From Fimbriiglobus ruber (lineage in GTDB: Bacteria > Planctomycetota > Planctomycetia > Gemmatales > Gemmataceae), in assembly GCF_002197845.1 (NCBI RefSeq), contig NZ_NIDE01000001.1, positions 1,178,001 to 1,242,000 of the forward strand: a DNA stretch of 64,000 bases. The letters run 5' to 3'. The notes below the pieces were generated by a model, which ran no database searches, was not told the origin of the DNA, and saw only the letters and a program-made list of their open reading frames with translations. Positions 8,927-17,703 of this stretch are shown piece by piece (position 1 is the stretch's first letter; the number at the start of each line of letters is the position of its first letter). The translations under genes were made by a program, and so were the position numbers.

Positions 8927-9150
8927 TTATTACTTTCCGAGTCCCTAACCTGTCGTTCGCCCGGCGGTTCGCGACGCGTACCCCGGGCACAGAGGCGACC
9001 CGCCGTTCCCGCGACCGAAAAACCACACGGACCTGTCGCGCGGAGCGATTAAGACTCATCGAATTTTCCCGGTAGGTTTGGGCTCGTCCTTCGGGTACGC
9101 TTAAAACGTTCCGTCTGCCACATTCACAATTCTCTCCAGCAGGTGCCACG

Positions 9151-10209
9151 ATGGACCGCACCAAGAACGATTGCCCCGATTGCGCGACGCCGGACGTGAG
9201 CCGGCGCCACTTCCTGGCCACGTCGGCCGTCATCGCCGCGTCCGGCGGGCTCCCGCTGTTTGCCACCCCGAAAGTCACGGCCGCGACCCCGACCAAGACC
9301 TCGCCGGCGGAAACGGCCGTCAAGGCGCTGTTCGACACACTGACCAGCGAGCAAAAGAAGGCCGTCTGCTTCGCCTGGGACTACATCGACCCCCAGCGCG
9401 GGCTGTTGCGGACGCGCGTCTCGAACAACTGGCAGATCACCAAGCCGACGATCACGGGCGGGTTTTACACGAAAGCCCAGCAGACGATCGTCCACGACAT
9501 TTTCAAAGGGCTCATCAACCCCGAGTGGTACGACCGCTTCCAGACGCAGCTCAAGGACGACTCGGGCGGCAAGAAGTGGGGCGAAACGCAATCGCTGGCC
9601 ATTTTCGGCGAGCCGGGTTCGGAACAGTTCGAGTTCGTCCTGACCGGGCGACACCAGACGCTCCGGGCCGACGGCAACACCGAGAAGCACGTCGCGTTCG
9701 GCGGCCCGATTTTCTACGGGCACGCGGCAAAGGCGTTCACCGAACGGTCGACCCACCCGGGCAACGTCTTCTGGCCGCAGGCGCTGGCCGCCAACGGCGT
9801 CTACAAGATGCTCGACGAGAAGCAGCAGAAACGGGCTCTCGTCAAGGACTCACCGAAGGAGGCGGCTGTGGGCTTCCGCGGCGCGAAGATCACCGAGGCG
9901 CCGGGGCTGCCCGTCAAGGAGATGTCGGCCGACCAGAAGGCCGAAATGCAAAAAGTCCTGCAGAAACTCATCGAGCCGTTCCGCGCCGAAGACCAGGAGG
10001 AAGCCCTGGCGTGCTTGAAGACGAAGGGCGGAATCGACGGCTGCGTACTCTCGTTCTACGAAGACGCGGACGTTGGGGCGGACACCGTGTGGGACAACTG
10101 GCGGCTCGAAGGGCCGTCGTTCGTCTGGTACTTCCGCGGCGACCCGCACGTCCACGTCTGGGTTAACATCGCCGACGATGCGGGCGTCAAGACGAACGCT
10201 CAGGGGTAG
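9151..10209 (+). CDS. DUF3500 family protein with Tat-type signal (352 aa)
   Basis: Exported protein of the DUF3500 family; function unknown. The N-terminus has a twin-arginine motif (SRRHFLATSAV, residues ~16-26), a hydrophobic core and a likely cleavage site after about residue 45. Family features include FDTLTSEQKKAVCF, NNWQITKP, FGEPG..QFEFVLTGRH, GHAAKAF and the C-terminal DNWRLEGPSFVWYFRG-PHVHVWV. The start ATG follows CAGGTG. A hairpin terminator follows at 10258. It stands alone between the IS and the next gene. Confidence 0.85.
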   Translation: MDRTKNDCPDCATPDVSRRHFLATSAVIAASGGLPLFATPKVTAATPTKTSPAETAVKALFDTLTSEQKKAVCFAWDYIDPQRGLLRTRVSNNWQITKPTITGGFYTKAQQTIVHDIFKGLINPEWYDRFQTQLKDDSGGKKWGETQSLAIFGEPGSEQFEFVLTGRHQTLRADGNTEKHVAFGGPIFYGHAAKAFTERSTHPGNVFWPQALAANGVYKMLDEKQQKRALVKDSPKEAAVGFRGAKITEAPGLPVKEMSADQKAEMQKVLQKLIEPFRAEDQEEALACLKTKGGIDGCVLSFYEDADVGADTVWDNWRLEGPSFVWYFRGDPHVHVWVNIADDAGVKTNAQG

Positions 10210-10257
10210 AACAAGTCGTTCACGTTGTGCGCCTTGGTTTCGATTTCGGCTTTTCAT

Positions 10258-10286
10258 GGGCACGCTTTTGCGTGCCCTGTTTATTT
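10258..10286 (+). terminator. Intrinsic terminator after the DUF3500 gene
   Basis: 8-bp perfect stem GGGCACGC / GCGTGCCC with a TTTT loop, followed by TGTTTATTT. It lies 49 bases past the stop and just ahead of the next gene's SD. Confidence 0.8.
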
Positions 10287-10313
10287 CGGTGACGCCTATT
10301 TGGAAGGTCGAAC

Positions 10314-11195
10314 ATGATCCACGAAAGGCTCGACATCGATCGGTGGGTGAAAGTATTTCCGTTGAAAGAAATGAACCCAGAAGCGGACGGGGCGAATTGC
10401 GCAACCGGACCGATACCGGTCGCCTACGCGGAGCAGATTCGGTCTGAAATACGAGACGCTGGCGACCAACTCGGCAAGCCGGTCCCCGTGGATTTATGTG
10501 TCTGGAATTCGGGTGATTCCAAGCTAAGGGAAGTCACCAAGATCGGCGGTATCCCTTATTGGCCCCGACACGAGCCGTGGCCGATCCGCGGCAAGATCCC
10601 TTTTACTTTCATAGCCCAATTCTGTTTTGCTGACTCTAAAGATATTCTGCCGGCCCTGCCGGGTGACATCCTTTCAATTCTGATGGGTGGGAAAGGGCAT
10701 TTTGGAGACATTCAGCTACGCTGGTTCAAGTTAGACGATCGGGAGCAATGGCCGGCGAAGCAACTTCCACCCCCACAATTTAAGATCCATTCCTGTCATG
10801 CTTCTTTGCATCGGACGGCAGAGTACCCGGAAGTTGAGTATCAATTGCTTGAAAAATATCGGTATCGAGTAGGTTGGACGATATTCCGAGAGGACTCCAA
10901 GATCGGTGGTTTTTGGGAGTTGCGGGGTGAACTCCCCGATCCAGATGGTTATCAAGACGAGACAATCCGAAAGGAAATCCTGAAAGCCCAAGAACATTAC
11001 AAGCGACGTGCCAATGCTTTCGTTTGCCAGCTCGGTTCGACCCAAGTCTCATCACGTCAGCCATTCATCAACGTGGAAAAAAGCACAAAACTCACGAAAA
11101 ATCAGTTAAAGGATTTACTCGCGATCGCGGACCTTGGGGGATATGATTTATTTTATGATGGTCAGACGACAGATTTCGACTGTTGGAGCGGTTGA
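10314..11195 (+). CDS. YwqG/DUF1963-like protein (293 aa)
   Basis: Probable cytosolic protein of the DUF1963 (YwqG) type. The clue is the block KIGGIPYWPRHEPWP followed by P-F-T-F-I-A-Q-F-C-F-A-D, matching the family pattern G-G-x-P-x-x-P...W-P...F-I-x-Q, and a late G-G-Y-D-L-F-Y-D segment. The biochemical role of this family is not established. The start ATG is preceded by GGAAGG. The coding sequence is visibly less GC-rich than its neighbours, which may mean recent acquisition. Family assignment is moderate. Confidence 0.65.
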   Translation: MIHERLDIDRWVKVFPLKEMNPEADGANCATGPIPVAYAEQIRSEIRDAGDQLGKPVPVDLCVWNSGDSKLREVTKIGGIPYWPRHEPWPIRGKIPFTFIAQFCFADSKDILPALPGDILSILMGGKGHFGDIQLRWFKLDDREQWPAKQLPPPQFKIHSCHASLHRTAEYPEVEYQLLEKYRYRVGWTIFREDSKIGGFWELRGELPDPDGYQDETIRKEILKAQEHYKRRANAFVCQLGSTQVSSRQPFINVEKSTKLTKNQLKDLLAIADLGGYDLFYDGQTTDFDCWSG

Positions 11196-11683
11196 TTAAG
11201 ATTATTGCCTTCGTACAGAATTTAAAACTCAGACTTGCCCGTTATCCGCCTAATCTGCCAGAGTCGACAAAAACCTTGGCTCATGAGGCGGCCGGGGTGG
11301 AAAAAGGGCAGAACCATCCGGTCGCAATCGCCCCCGCGCCGCGCTCGGCGCGGGTCTCCGACCCCGCCGCTCTTCCGACCGCAGGTCTCCCGACGCTCGC
11401 CCCCTCGGACACCGCCGCCTGCGTCCGGCTGGCGTGGGAGACCTGCGGTCGGAAGAGCGGCGGGGTCGGAGACCCGCGCCGAGCGCCGACCCAAGAGCGG
11501 CGGGGTCGGAGACCCGCGCCGAGCGCCGTGCGGGGGGCGAAGAGTGGCGGGGTCGGAGACCCGCGCCGAGCGCCGGTGCGGGGGGAACGTCGTGGGACGG
11601 GAGACCTGTGGTCGGGCCGAAGCACCTCGGCCGCCTCACGAAGCCACAACCTTTATCCATCCAAACGCGACTTGTCGAAAGCA
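11196..11683. repeat. Palindromic repeat cluster, family GGGTCGGAGACCCGCGCC
   Basis: Non-coding. From ~11,330 an arm CGCTCGGCGCGGGTCTCCGA...CCGCAGGTCTCCC (to ~11,390) is followed by a centre (GACGCTCGCCCCCTCGGACA...) and then by the inverted arm (11,430-11,487). Two further direct copies of GGCGGGGTCGGAGACCCGCG follow at ~11,498 and ~11,547. The same family recurs at ~33,650-33,995 with its centre in the opposite orientation. Long open frames across the cluster are a consequence of the biased repeats. Confidence 0.8.
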
Positions 11684-11714
11684 AGAAGCCCCGTGCTTTT
11701 GGCACGGGGCTTCT
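11684..11714 (-). terminator. Intrinsic terminator of the RRM gene
   Basis: A 13-bp stem (AGAAGCCCCGTGC / GCACGGGGCTTCT) with a 5-nt loop, 31 bases past the stop of the minus-strand gene. Confidence 0.75.
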
Positions 11715-11744
11715 GTTAGGTTATTTTATTCGTTAAGCGATTGC

Positions 11745-12137
11745 TTAGTACCGGTCGCGACGGCCACCACCGCTACCGCCGCCACCACCGCCGTAGCCAC
11801 CCCGGCCGCCGCCACCACCGCCGCCGTAGCCACCACCGCCGCCGCCACCACCACCATAACCGCCGCCGCCACCACCGCCGGTGCGGGGACGAGATTCGCG
11901 AGGTTGGGCTTCGTTCACGGTCAGGGTGCGGCCCTGAAATTCCGCGCCATTGAGCGCTTGAATCGCTTGTTCGGCGCCGGACGACATTTCGACAAAGCCG
12001 AAGCCGCGGGACCGGCCGGTTTCCCGGTCGGTCACGACTTGGGCCTTGGTGACCTGGCCGTACTGGGCAAACAGTTGCTCCAGGTCCGCGGTCGCGGTCG
12101 CGAACGCCAAGTTCCCGACATAAATGTTCTTACTCAC
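11745..12137 (-). CDS. Glycine-rich RRM RNA-binding protein (130 aa)
   Basis: Small cytosolic single-RRM RNA-binding protein of the kind found in cyanobacteria and planctomycetes. RNP2 is IYVGNL (residues 5-10) and RNP1 is RGFGFVEM (~44-51). The RRM ends near residue 77, followed by a low-complexity tail of G-rich, GGYGGGG-type repeats ending GGRRDRY. In this family the tail contributes to RNA binding and cold adaptation. The start is GTG at 12137, behind GAGGGTGAG. The glycine codons are mostly GGC/GGT in a repetitive pattern, which makes the plus strand look coding for P/T/A-rich proteins; it is not. Confidence 0.92.
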   Translation of the reverse strand: MSKNIYVGNLAFATATADLEQLFAQYGQVTKAQVVTDRETGRSRGFGFVEMSSGAEQAIQALNGAEFQGRTLTVNEAQPRESRPRTGGGGGGGYGGGGGGGGGYGGGGGGGRGGYGGGGGGSGGGRRDRY

Positions 12138-12479
12138 AGCTCACTCACCCTCTGCGACCGGCGCCCGGCCGCGACGAACAAACGAACAACCACCGACCGG
12201 AACCCCGGAGTGGCAAGACGCACGAACACGGAGAGGAACACATCCTCGGCGGACTGCAACACCTGCGTAACGATCTCGGAGTCGTTGTCAGAGGGGACTC
12301 GGACGTGCGGCGCCAAGAAAGGTATCACAAGAGCGGCGATCAAGTTCGTCGTCTCGGAGGGGCAAACACGCCCACTCACTCACCGGAATATATCCGGACT
12401 GATCGGCGCAAGCTAGAGAGATCTACAAAGAATTTCACGAATCAACGCGCGGGAGTGGGGTGCCCGCGCGGTGCTCAGC
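12138..12479. other. Upstream region of the RRM gene
   Basis: No convincing gene; an 81-codon minus-strand frame here (12134-12379) has no family features. The region probably carries the promoter and 5' leader of the RRM gene. A short GC hairpin (CGCGCGGG 12446-12453 / CCCGCGCG 12463-12470) lies just past the stop of the next minus-strand gene and could be a weak terminator. Confidence 0.5.
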
Positions 12480-12677
12480 TCATAGGGGGGGCCATTCATT
12501 ATCAAGGCCTTCGCGCTCGATCGCTTTGACCTGCGTTTCGGTCACTTCAAACTGTTTGGCCGCGGTCACCCGCGATTCTTCAACTGACTGGCCTTTATCC
12601 TGAGCCTCAACCAAGGCCAGAAAAATCGCTTTCCGCTGCTCCAGCGGAACCTGACTGGCCGTTTCCTTGCGGGCCAT
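12480..12677 (-). CDS. Small conserved-type protein of unknown function (65 aa)
   Basis: MARKETASQVPLEQRKAIFL starts a short, mainly helical protein with an A-A-K-Q-F-E-V-T-E-T-Q-V-K-A-I-E segment that resembles a helix-turn-helix (helix, short turn, helix). It may be a small DNA-binding protein but lacks a family I can name. The start at 12677 was chosen over upstream in-frame codons because GAGGGGGC sits at SD distance and the upstream part of the frame is low-quality sequence. Confidence 0.6.
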   Translation of the reverse strand: MARKETASQVPLEQRKAIFLALVEAQDKGQSVEESRVTAAKQFEVTETQVKAIEREGLDNEWPPL

Positions 12678-12905
12678 TCGACGCCCCCTCTTCGTGTCTC
12701 GGGAAAAGTCACACCCCGCCGCGAGCACAGGGTGGATCAACTCAGAATTATATCCGTTATACGGCCAGACACTTCGAATGCACGTCTGGAAGTCGGGTAA
12801 ACTTCGACTTTTATCGCGATTCTTGTTTCTCGTAGGCCGTGTGCCGGTCTTTCCGCCTTTCACAAACATCGGGAATCGGCACTCGATTTTTTTTCGATTC
12901 CGGGC

Positions 12906-13790
12906 CTAAAGTCCTTTAACCCGCCCCAGCCCGTGTAAACGACAGACTTCGGCCGTACTCCAACTCCGCCCGTAATACGGCGTGAAGGCGGATTCGTTTG
13001 CCCCGCCGGCGTAAGCCGCCGCGTACCGCGCGATCGCGGGAAGCGGGCAGTTCGTTCGCAGGCGAATCTCTTCCGGCGACGCCCCGGATGCCAGCTGTTC
13101 GAGGACCATGTGCGGCTTACCCTTCATCGTCCTCGTCGGCTCGGTCAGGTATCGGTATTTTCGCAGCAAAAATCCCACCGCCGAGTCCCCCTCGTCCGGC
13201 TTTCGACGTTTCAACGTCAGGCCGACCCGCGTCGTGCGAAAGACCGGGCGATCCACGGGGTTACGGACCGGGGCCAGAACCAGCGGTTGTGTCCCGTCCC
13301 AGGCGAGCCGCCCGGCGATCGCCCGATCCAGCTCGGCGACCGAGCGAAACCCGGCCTCTCGCAATAAATAGTCGACCAGAAGCGAGGGGCCGTCTACAAG
13401 AGAACCGTCCGGTTTTTCCAATCCGCGGAACAAAACGCCGCCGTAATCGGAGCCGCCGCCGAACGCCAGGTCGAGCCCCTTAAAACTTCCGCCGCGGTAA
13501 GTGCCACCCGTTCGGTGGAAGTACCACGGTCCGACGGCGAGCTGTACGGGGTCTCGGTGGGCGAAGGGGTCCGGGTGTTCCGGGGAGGCGTAGTAAGCTT
13601 CGACCTCGACGAGCCGGTGGGGCTTCCCGTTCACCCACAATTCGGTTTGATTCAAGAGTGCGGTCGCAATCCGCATAAACCAAGAGTCCGCTACCGTACC
13701 GTCTGCGAAGTCGGCGGGCTTTTGGAAGAGATCGGACCACATCGCGAAGACCCGGTCGGAACATGCTCTGAAGGAAATCGGGCCGCGCAC
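12906..13790 (-). CDS. Protein resembling 3-methyladenine DNA glycosylase (MPG/AAG) fold; function uncertain
   Basis: 294 codons from the GTG at 13790, or 278 from the ATG at 13742 (MWSDLFQKPADFADG); neither has a strong SD. The segment L-V-E-V-E-A-Y-Y, followed by H-P-D-P-F-A-H-R and G-P-W-Y-F-H-R-T-G-G, recalls the VEAY and downstream loop of AAG-type glycosylases. The typical R-N..MFGPPG block is absent, so the assignment is loose. Other conserved-looking blocks are RGGSFKGLDLAFG and the C-terminal YYGRSWSTAEVCRLHGLG. The GTG start lies 6 bases after the stop of the DedA gene, suggesting one transcript. Confidence 0.5.
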   Translation of the reverse strand: MRGPISFRACSDRVFAMWSDLFQKPADFADGTVADSWFMRIATALLNQTELWVNGKPHRLVEVEAYYASPEHPDPFAHRDPVQLAVGPWYFHRTGGTYRGGSFKGLDLAFGGGSDYGGVLFRGLEKPDGSLVDGPSLLVDYLLREAGFRSVAELDRAIAGRLAWDGTQPLVLAPVRNPVDRPVFRTTRVGLTLKRRKPDEGDSAVGFLLRKYRYLTEPTRTMKGKPHMVLEQLASGASPEEIRLRTNCPLPAIARYAAAYAGGANESAFTPYYGRSWSTAEVCRLHGLGRVKGL

Positions 13791-13796
13791 TCACAC

Positions 13797-14705
13797 TCAA
13801 TCGGATAAGGGCGGCGCTTGCGGCATCGCGGCGGGAACGGCCGGCACCTCGGTGTGGACCGGCTCACTGTCCACCGACGCGGTCCCCTTTCCGTGTCCGT
13901 GGTGTGTCACCTTGTCGAGGACGTGGACGGTGGTCTCGATCGTCTTGCCGACCGTCTTCTCGATGGTCTTCTCGATGGCGTGGGTCACCGCTCCCATCGG
14001 CTTCGCGTAGGCCGGAATTTCTTCCATACTCCCGGTCGAAAGCCTCCGCGTGGTCGCGAACTTGTAAATGGCGACTCCGATGACGGCGGAGAGAACGGCC
14101 AAAATCGCGAGCGGCCGGTGCCGGTCCACGGCCTTGACCGCCTCGACGAACTGGTCTGTAAACCAGAACGAGAGGGAAAACAGAATCGTGACGCCCGGGA
14201 TCGCGTAAAGGCCGTCGGCGAGAAGGAACCGCGAGAGGGGCATTCGCAGAACCCCGGCCATCACGAACACGGGCGTGCGGATGCCCGGCGTGAACCGGGC
14301 CCCGAGCAAGATCATGATCCCGTTTTTGGCGAAATTCGCTTCGATTTGCAGACGCTTGTCCGGGGGGAGAATTCGCCGCTGGAACCAGCCCCAGTTCAAG
14401 AGCCGAACTCCGTAGAGGCGACCCACGCCGAACAGCACGGTATCCCCGATCACGACGCCGAGGATGCAAAGGGGGAGCATGATCCACCAGTGCGTAATCC
14501 CTTCCGGCACCGGCGTCAAATAAACGACCGGACCGCCACCAATGACACCCGCCAACTCGGGGTGAATTCTGTCTTGGGAGTCGTGGCCGACCATCGCGCC
14601 GGCGGTCACGATCGGAATTTCTTCGGGAATCGGGGCTCCGAACCCTGCCAAAATCAATGCGGCCAGCACCCCGCCATATTTCGAGAGCGTGACCCCTGTA
14701 AACAT
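13797..14705 (-). CDS. DedA-family membrane protein (302 aa)
   Basis: Inner-membrane protein of the DedA/VTT family, linked to lipid-carrier flipping and membrane homeostasis. Family features: G-F-G-A-P-I-P-E-E near the N-terminus, the amphipathic segment with GARFTPGIRTPVFVMAG (F-x-R-x-x-P-x-x-R-type motif), and several hydrophobic helices. The loop after the first helix is long, and a ~70-residue charged, His/Pro-rich cytoplasmic tail follows the last helix. ATG 14705 is chosen because GAGG precedes it; the frame extends to a TTG at 14756. Likely co-transcribed with the downstream glycosylase-like gene. Confidence 0.8.
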   Translation of the reverse strand: MFTGVTLSKYGGVLAALILAGFGAPIPEEIPIVTAGAMVGHDSQDRIHPELAGVIGGGPVVYLTPVPEGITHWWIMLPLCILGVVIGDTVLFGVGRLYGVRLLNWGWFQRRILPPDKRLQIEANFAKNGIMILLGARFTPGIRTPVFVMAGVLRMPLSRFLLADGLYAIPGVTILFSLSFWFTDQFVEAVKAVDRHRPLAILAVLSAVIGVAIYKFATTRRLSTGSMEEIPAYAKPMGAVTHAIEKTIEKTVGKTIETTVHVLDKVTHHGHGKGTASVDSEPVHTEVPAVPAAMPQAPPLSD

Positions 14706-14986
14706 CCGCAGACCTCGGTAAAGAAATTCCGACAAGACAGTAATAAGGTTTAGCAAATTCGGAACCAGAAAGCCGGATCAAATCCCGACGGACAACCAGC
14801 CGAGTTGTGTCCGCCGAATGGCCAATTTGGAACTCGAGACCGAAATCCGACTCGCTCAAAGTCTACAATTCCGACGCCTGCCAGATCAATATCACCCGAC
14901 AAAAGGAAACAGAACAGCTTTTCCCCCGATTTCTGGCGAGTGGTTTCGTGGATCGAAGAGATGTCGGTTCCGGGTTTGTCGAGCCA

Positions 14987-17143
14987 TCAAAGATTAGCCA
15001 CGTCCCTCAGGGCCGAAGTGAGTTGTGCCGCAAACTGTCGGCCGTCACACAGCGGCGACGCCTCGATCCGCGGCCGGAGATCGGCCCGGACGGAGGCGAG
15101 TCGATCGAGGTCTTCGGCCCACCCGACCGCGAGTTCGACGTAATCATCCAGACCGCGGGCGACCGTTTCGGTTGCCCCGATCGCCGTCAGGTAGCTCAAG
15201 GAATGGCGGCCGGCGAACGTCTCGCCCGGACGGGTGATCACCGGCACGCCCATCCAAAGCGCTTCACACGTCGTCGCCCCGCCGACGAACGGGAACGGGT
15301 CGAGGGCGATGTCGATGGTGTTGTACCGGGCCAGCATCTCCGCGTGCGGCGACCAGTCCTCGAACTCCAGGCGGTCCGCTCCGACGCCGTGTTCGGCGAA
15401 CATTTTTAGATAGCGGTCCCGCGTGCCGTGGTCACCCAGGCAACGATATTTCAGCACGAGCCGCGAGTCGGCGACACGTCGCAGAATGCTCGCCCAGACG
15501 GCGACGACGCCCGCGTGGATTTTCGCCGGGTTGTTGAAGCTGCCAAAGGTCACCCCCCCCCGACTGCGGACCGGGAGAGGACCAACCGCCGGCGCCCCCG
15601 CGGGCGGCTCGTAGCACACATACACGTCCGGCAGGCGCAACACCTTCTCGCGATAGTGGGCATCGACACCAGTCGGAATGAGCCGCTCATCGGCGAGGAT
15701 GAAGTCCATCGCTGATAGACCCGTCGTTCCTTCCGAACCGATCCAGGTGATTTGAACCGGAGCCGGCTTCCGCGCGAACACGGACAGGCGATTGGCCGCC
15801 GTGTGCCCCGCGAGGTCGAAGAGGATGTCGATGCCGTCCGCGGCGATTTGCCCGGCGAGGGCGTCGTCCGACATGGGGCCGGCGTCATACCACCGTGCGG
15901 CCGCTCGCTTGAACCGCGCCGTCAGATCGTCGTTTCGCCGCGAGGTGGAATAGCAAACGACCTCGACCTCGCGCGGATCGAGTGCTTCCAGCGCGCGGAC
16001 GCAGAAGTACCCTACGGGATGACGCCCGAAGTCGGCAGACACGAAGCCGACCCGAAGCGGTCGACCGTTGGCAGCAGACGGGTGGACGGTTTGCGGACGG
16101 GCAGTCCGGGCCGGGCGGCCGTACCGGGCGTCCCATTCGGCGTGGTCGGCCGCGAGCGAGGCCAGCGTCACGTCCGGGCGGTACTGTCGCCAGTGCAAGG
16201 CTGCGCTCAATGCCCGACTGCTCTCGGGCTGGAGTTCCACGGCCCGCCGGTAACACGCGTCTCCCTCTTCGATTTGGCCGCCGGTCAACAAGGCGTTGCC
16301 CAAAACGGAATGGGCTTCGGACCGCTCGGGCCGCAGCTCGACGGCCCTCCGGAAGAAGCCGATCGCCTCGTCGAGGCGCCCTTGGTCCAGCAGGACGGCC
16401 CCGAGATTTCCGTGGATTTCGGCGAGCTCGGGCTGCAGTTCCAGCGCACGGCGGTAAGCCGACTCGCTTTCCGCCCACCGCTTTTGGCTCCGGAGCACGT
16501 TGCCCAGGTTCGTCCAAGCCGCGGCGTAGTCGGGTTTCGCACGGATTGCGTCCCGGCAGTATCGTTCCGCTTCGTCGAGCTGCCCCCGATCCCAGAGGAC
16601 GTTGCCGAGATTGGCGAGCGAGTCGGGATAGGCTGGTTCGAGTTCGACCGCGCGGCGCAGCGACCGCTCGGCCGCGTCGAGTTCGCCCTGGTCGCGGAAG
16701 AGGTTGCCGAGGTTGTTGTGGGCGCGGGTGTGGTTGGGGTCGAGTTCCAGGGCGCGGAGGTAACTCGTGCGGGCGTCGGCAACGCTTCGCTGCTCTTTGA
16801 GCGCGTTTCCCAGATTGAAATGGGCTTCCGCCGCATCCGGGAGCAATTCGGTGGCCCGGCGAAATGCCGTGACCGCTTGATCGACCTGCCCTAACGCCTG
16901 GGAAGCAAGGCCGAAGTTGCTGTGAAACGCCCCGGACATCGGTCGTAGCGAACAGGCCCGCGTGAAGTACGCCAGTGCGACCGCGTATTGGCCCGTCTGG
17001 TAAGCCACCACGCCGAGGCCGTGCATCGCGTCGGGCTGATCGGGTGTGAGTTGCAGAACGAGCCGGTAGCCTTGTTCGGCGGCCCGAAGGTGTCCGGCTC
17101 GGTGAGCAGTCAGCGCGCGATCAAGCGCTTCCGAAGTGGTCAA
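14987..17143 (-). CDS. TPR protein with O-GlcNAc-transferase-like (GT41) catalytic domain (718 aa)
   Basis: Probable cytosolic glycosyltransferase. The first ~330 residues are about nine 34-residue TPRs (A..NLGN.L...G..DEA...R.A.EL.P). The rest is the SPINDLY/OGT-type GT41 catalytic region: RVGFVSADFGRHPVGYF, ILFDLAGHTAANRL, QITWIGSEGTTG, TFGSFNNPAKI, LDPFPFVGGATTCEALWMG and FAGRHSLSYLTAIG. In GT41 enzymes these bind UDP-sugar and the acceptor, while the TPRs select the protein substrate. The start is TTG at 17143 behind GGGTGA, giving MTTSEALDRALTAH; an uncommon but consistent start. A UDP-HexNAc dehydrogenase gene lies nearby on the same strand, so sugar-nucleotide metabolism is a local theme. 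Confidence 0.9.
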   Translation of the reverse strand: MTTSEALDRALTAHRAGHLRAAEQGYRLVLQLTPDQPDAMHGLGVVAYQTGQYAVALAYFTRACSLRPMSGAFHSNFGLASQALGQVDQAVTAFRRATELLPDAAEAHFNLGNALKEQRSVADARTSYLRALELDPNHTRAHNNLGNLFRDQGELDAAERSLRRAVELEPAYPDSLANLGNVLWDRGQLDEAERYCRDAIRAKPDYAAAWTNLGNVLRSQKRWAESESAYRRALELQPELAEIHGNLGAVLLDQGRLDEAIGFFRRAVELRPERSEAHSVLGNALLTGGQIEEGDACYRRAVELQPESSRALSAALHWRQYRPDVTLASLAADHAEWDARYGRPARTARPQTVHPSAANGRPLRVGFVSADFGRHPVGYFCVRALEALDPREVEVVCYSTSRRNDDLTARFKRAAARWYDAGPMSDDALAGQIAADGIDILFDLAGHTAANRLSVFARKPAPVQITWIGSEGTTGLSAMDFILADERLIPTGVDAHYREKVLRLPDVYVCYEPPAGAPAVGPLPVRSRGGVTFGSFNNPAKIHAGVVAVWASILRRVADSRLVLKYRCLGDHGTRDRYLKMFAEHGVGADRLEFEDWSPHAEMLARYNTIDIALDPFPFVGGATTCEALWMGVPVITRPGETFAGRHSLSYLTAIGATETVARGLDDYVELAVGWAEDLDRLASVRADLRPRIEASPLCDGRQFAAQLTSALRDVANL

Positions 17144-17302
17144 AGTGCGTCACCCCGCCGGCGGACGAAAACACCGAGTGATTTTCCGACCACGGATTTG
17201 ATCGTTGAGTGATCGGTTTGCGAGGCACGGTCGCCGGGGAAGGAAACCCAGACAACCGTGCCGAGTGAAACGGAGAGCAGACGCTGTATCGCCGGAATCT
17301 GC

Positions 17303-17686
17303 CTACAGCAGTTGGCGCTCTTTCGGGTCGACGACAATGACCCCGGTAAAGGTTTTCAGCACCTCGATCAGATCCTGGAAATCCTTGAGGTGGGCCATTT
17401 CCGCGTCCGGCGTGTCACTCCAAACTTCGACGCGCCGGTCACAGCTCGCGACGTTCCCCAGTTCCGAAACGCCGGCGATGTGTTCGGCAAACCCTTGCGA
17501 TTCATTGAGGACGTGGGGTCCGTCGACCAGCGCGACCTCGATTTCCCAGACGTCACTCTCGACGGTGATCTGCCCGTTGCCGCCGAGCAAAACGGAGTAT
17601 TGCGGAAATCGGACTGTCAGCCGACGGAATGCCTCGTCCACGGTGAAGTCGGACGAGGGGAGGAGCAAACCGTACGCGCGATACAT
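17303..17686 (-). CDS. Unrecognised small protein (127 aa)
   Basis: MYRAYGLLLPSSDFTVDEAF begins a soluble-looking alpha/beta protein with no signal peptide or membrane segment, ending TGVIVVDPKERQLL. I do not recognise the family. The ATG at 17686 follows a short CGAGG SD. The frame stays open upstream, but that part overlaps the UDP-sugar dehydrogenase gene and is a shadow of it. It starts 17 bases past that gene's stop, so the two are probably co-transcribed. Confidence 0.7.
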   Translation of the reverse strand: MYRAYGLLLPSSDFTVDEAFRRLTVRFPQYSVLLGGNGQITVESDVWEIEVALVDGPHVLNESQGFAEHIAGVSELGNVASCDRRVEVWSDTPDAEMAHLKDFQDLIEVLKTFTGVIVVDPKERQLL

Positions 17687-17703
17687 CGGGAACCTCGGAC
17701 CAG

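Larger units (their letters stand above)
7638..8945 (+). mobile_element. ISAzo13-like insertion sequence (~1.3 kb)
   Basis: Imperfect terminal inverted repeats of about 28 bp: the left end (7639-7666) contains CGGAAAG...ATATCCCAG, the right end (8918-8945) is CTGGGATAAT...CTTTCCGAGTCC. Both ends are bordered by TA (7636-7637 and 8946-8947), consistent with a TA target duplication. The TA overlaps the selB stop TAA. Removing the element and one TA restores CAG-TAA-CCT, so selB would stop at the same codon without it. It encodes one transposase split over two frames. Confidence 0.8.

Noticed and set aside
12134-12379. 81-codon minus-strand frame upstream of the RRM gene
   Set aside because: No recognisable SD or family pattern, and it overlaps the RRM start; treated as leader DNA.
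11235-12416. 393-codon plus-strand frame with P/T/A repeats
   Set aside because: It crosses the palindromic repeat cluster, a terminator and the antisense of the RRM gene's glycine-rich tail.
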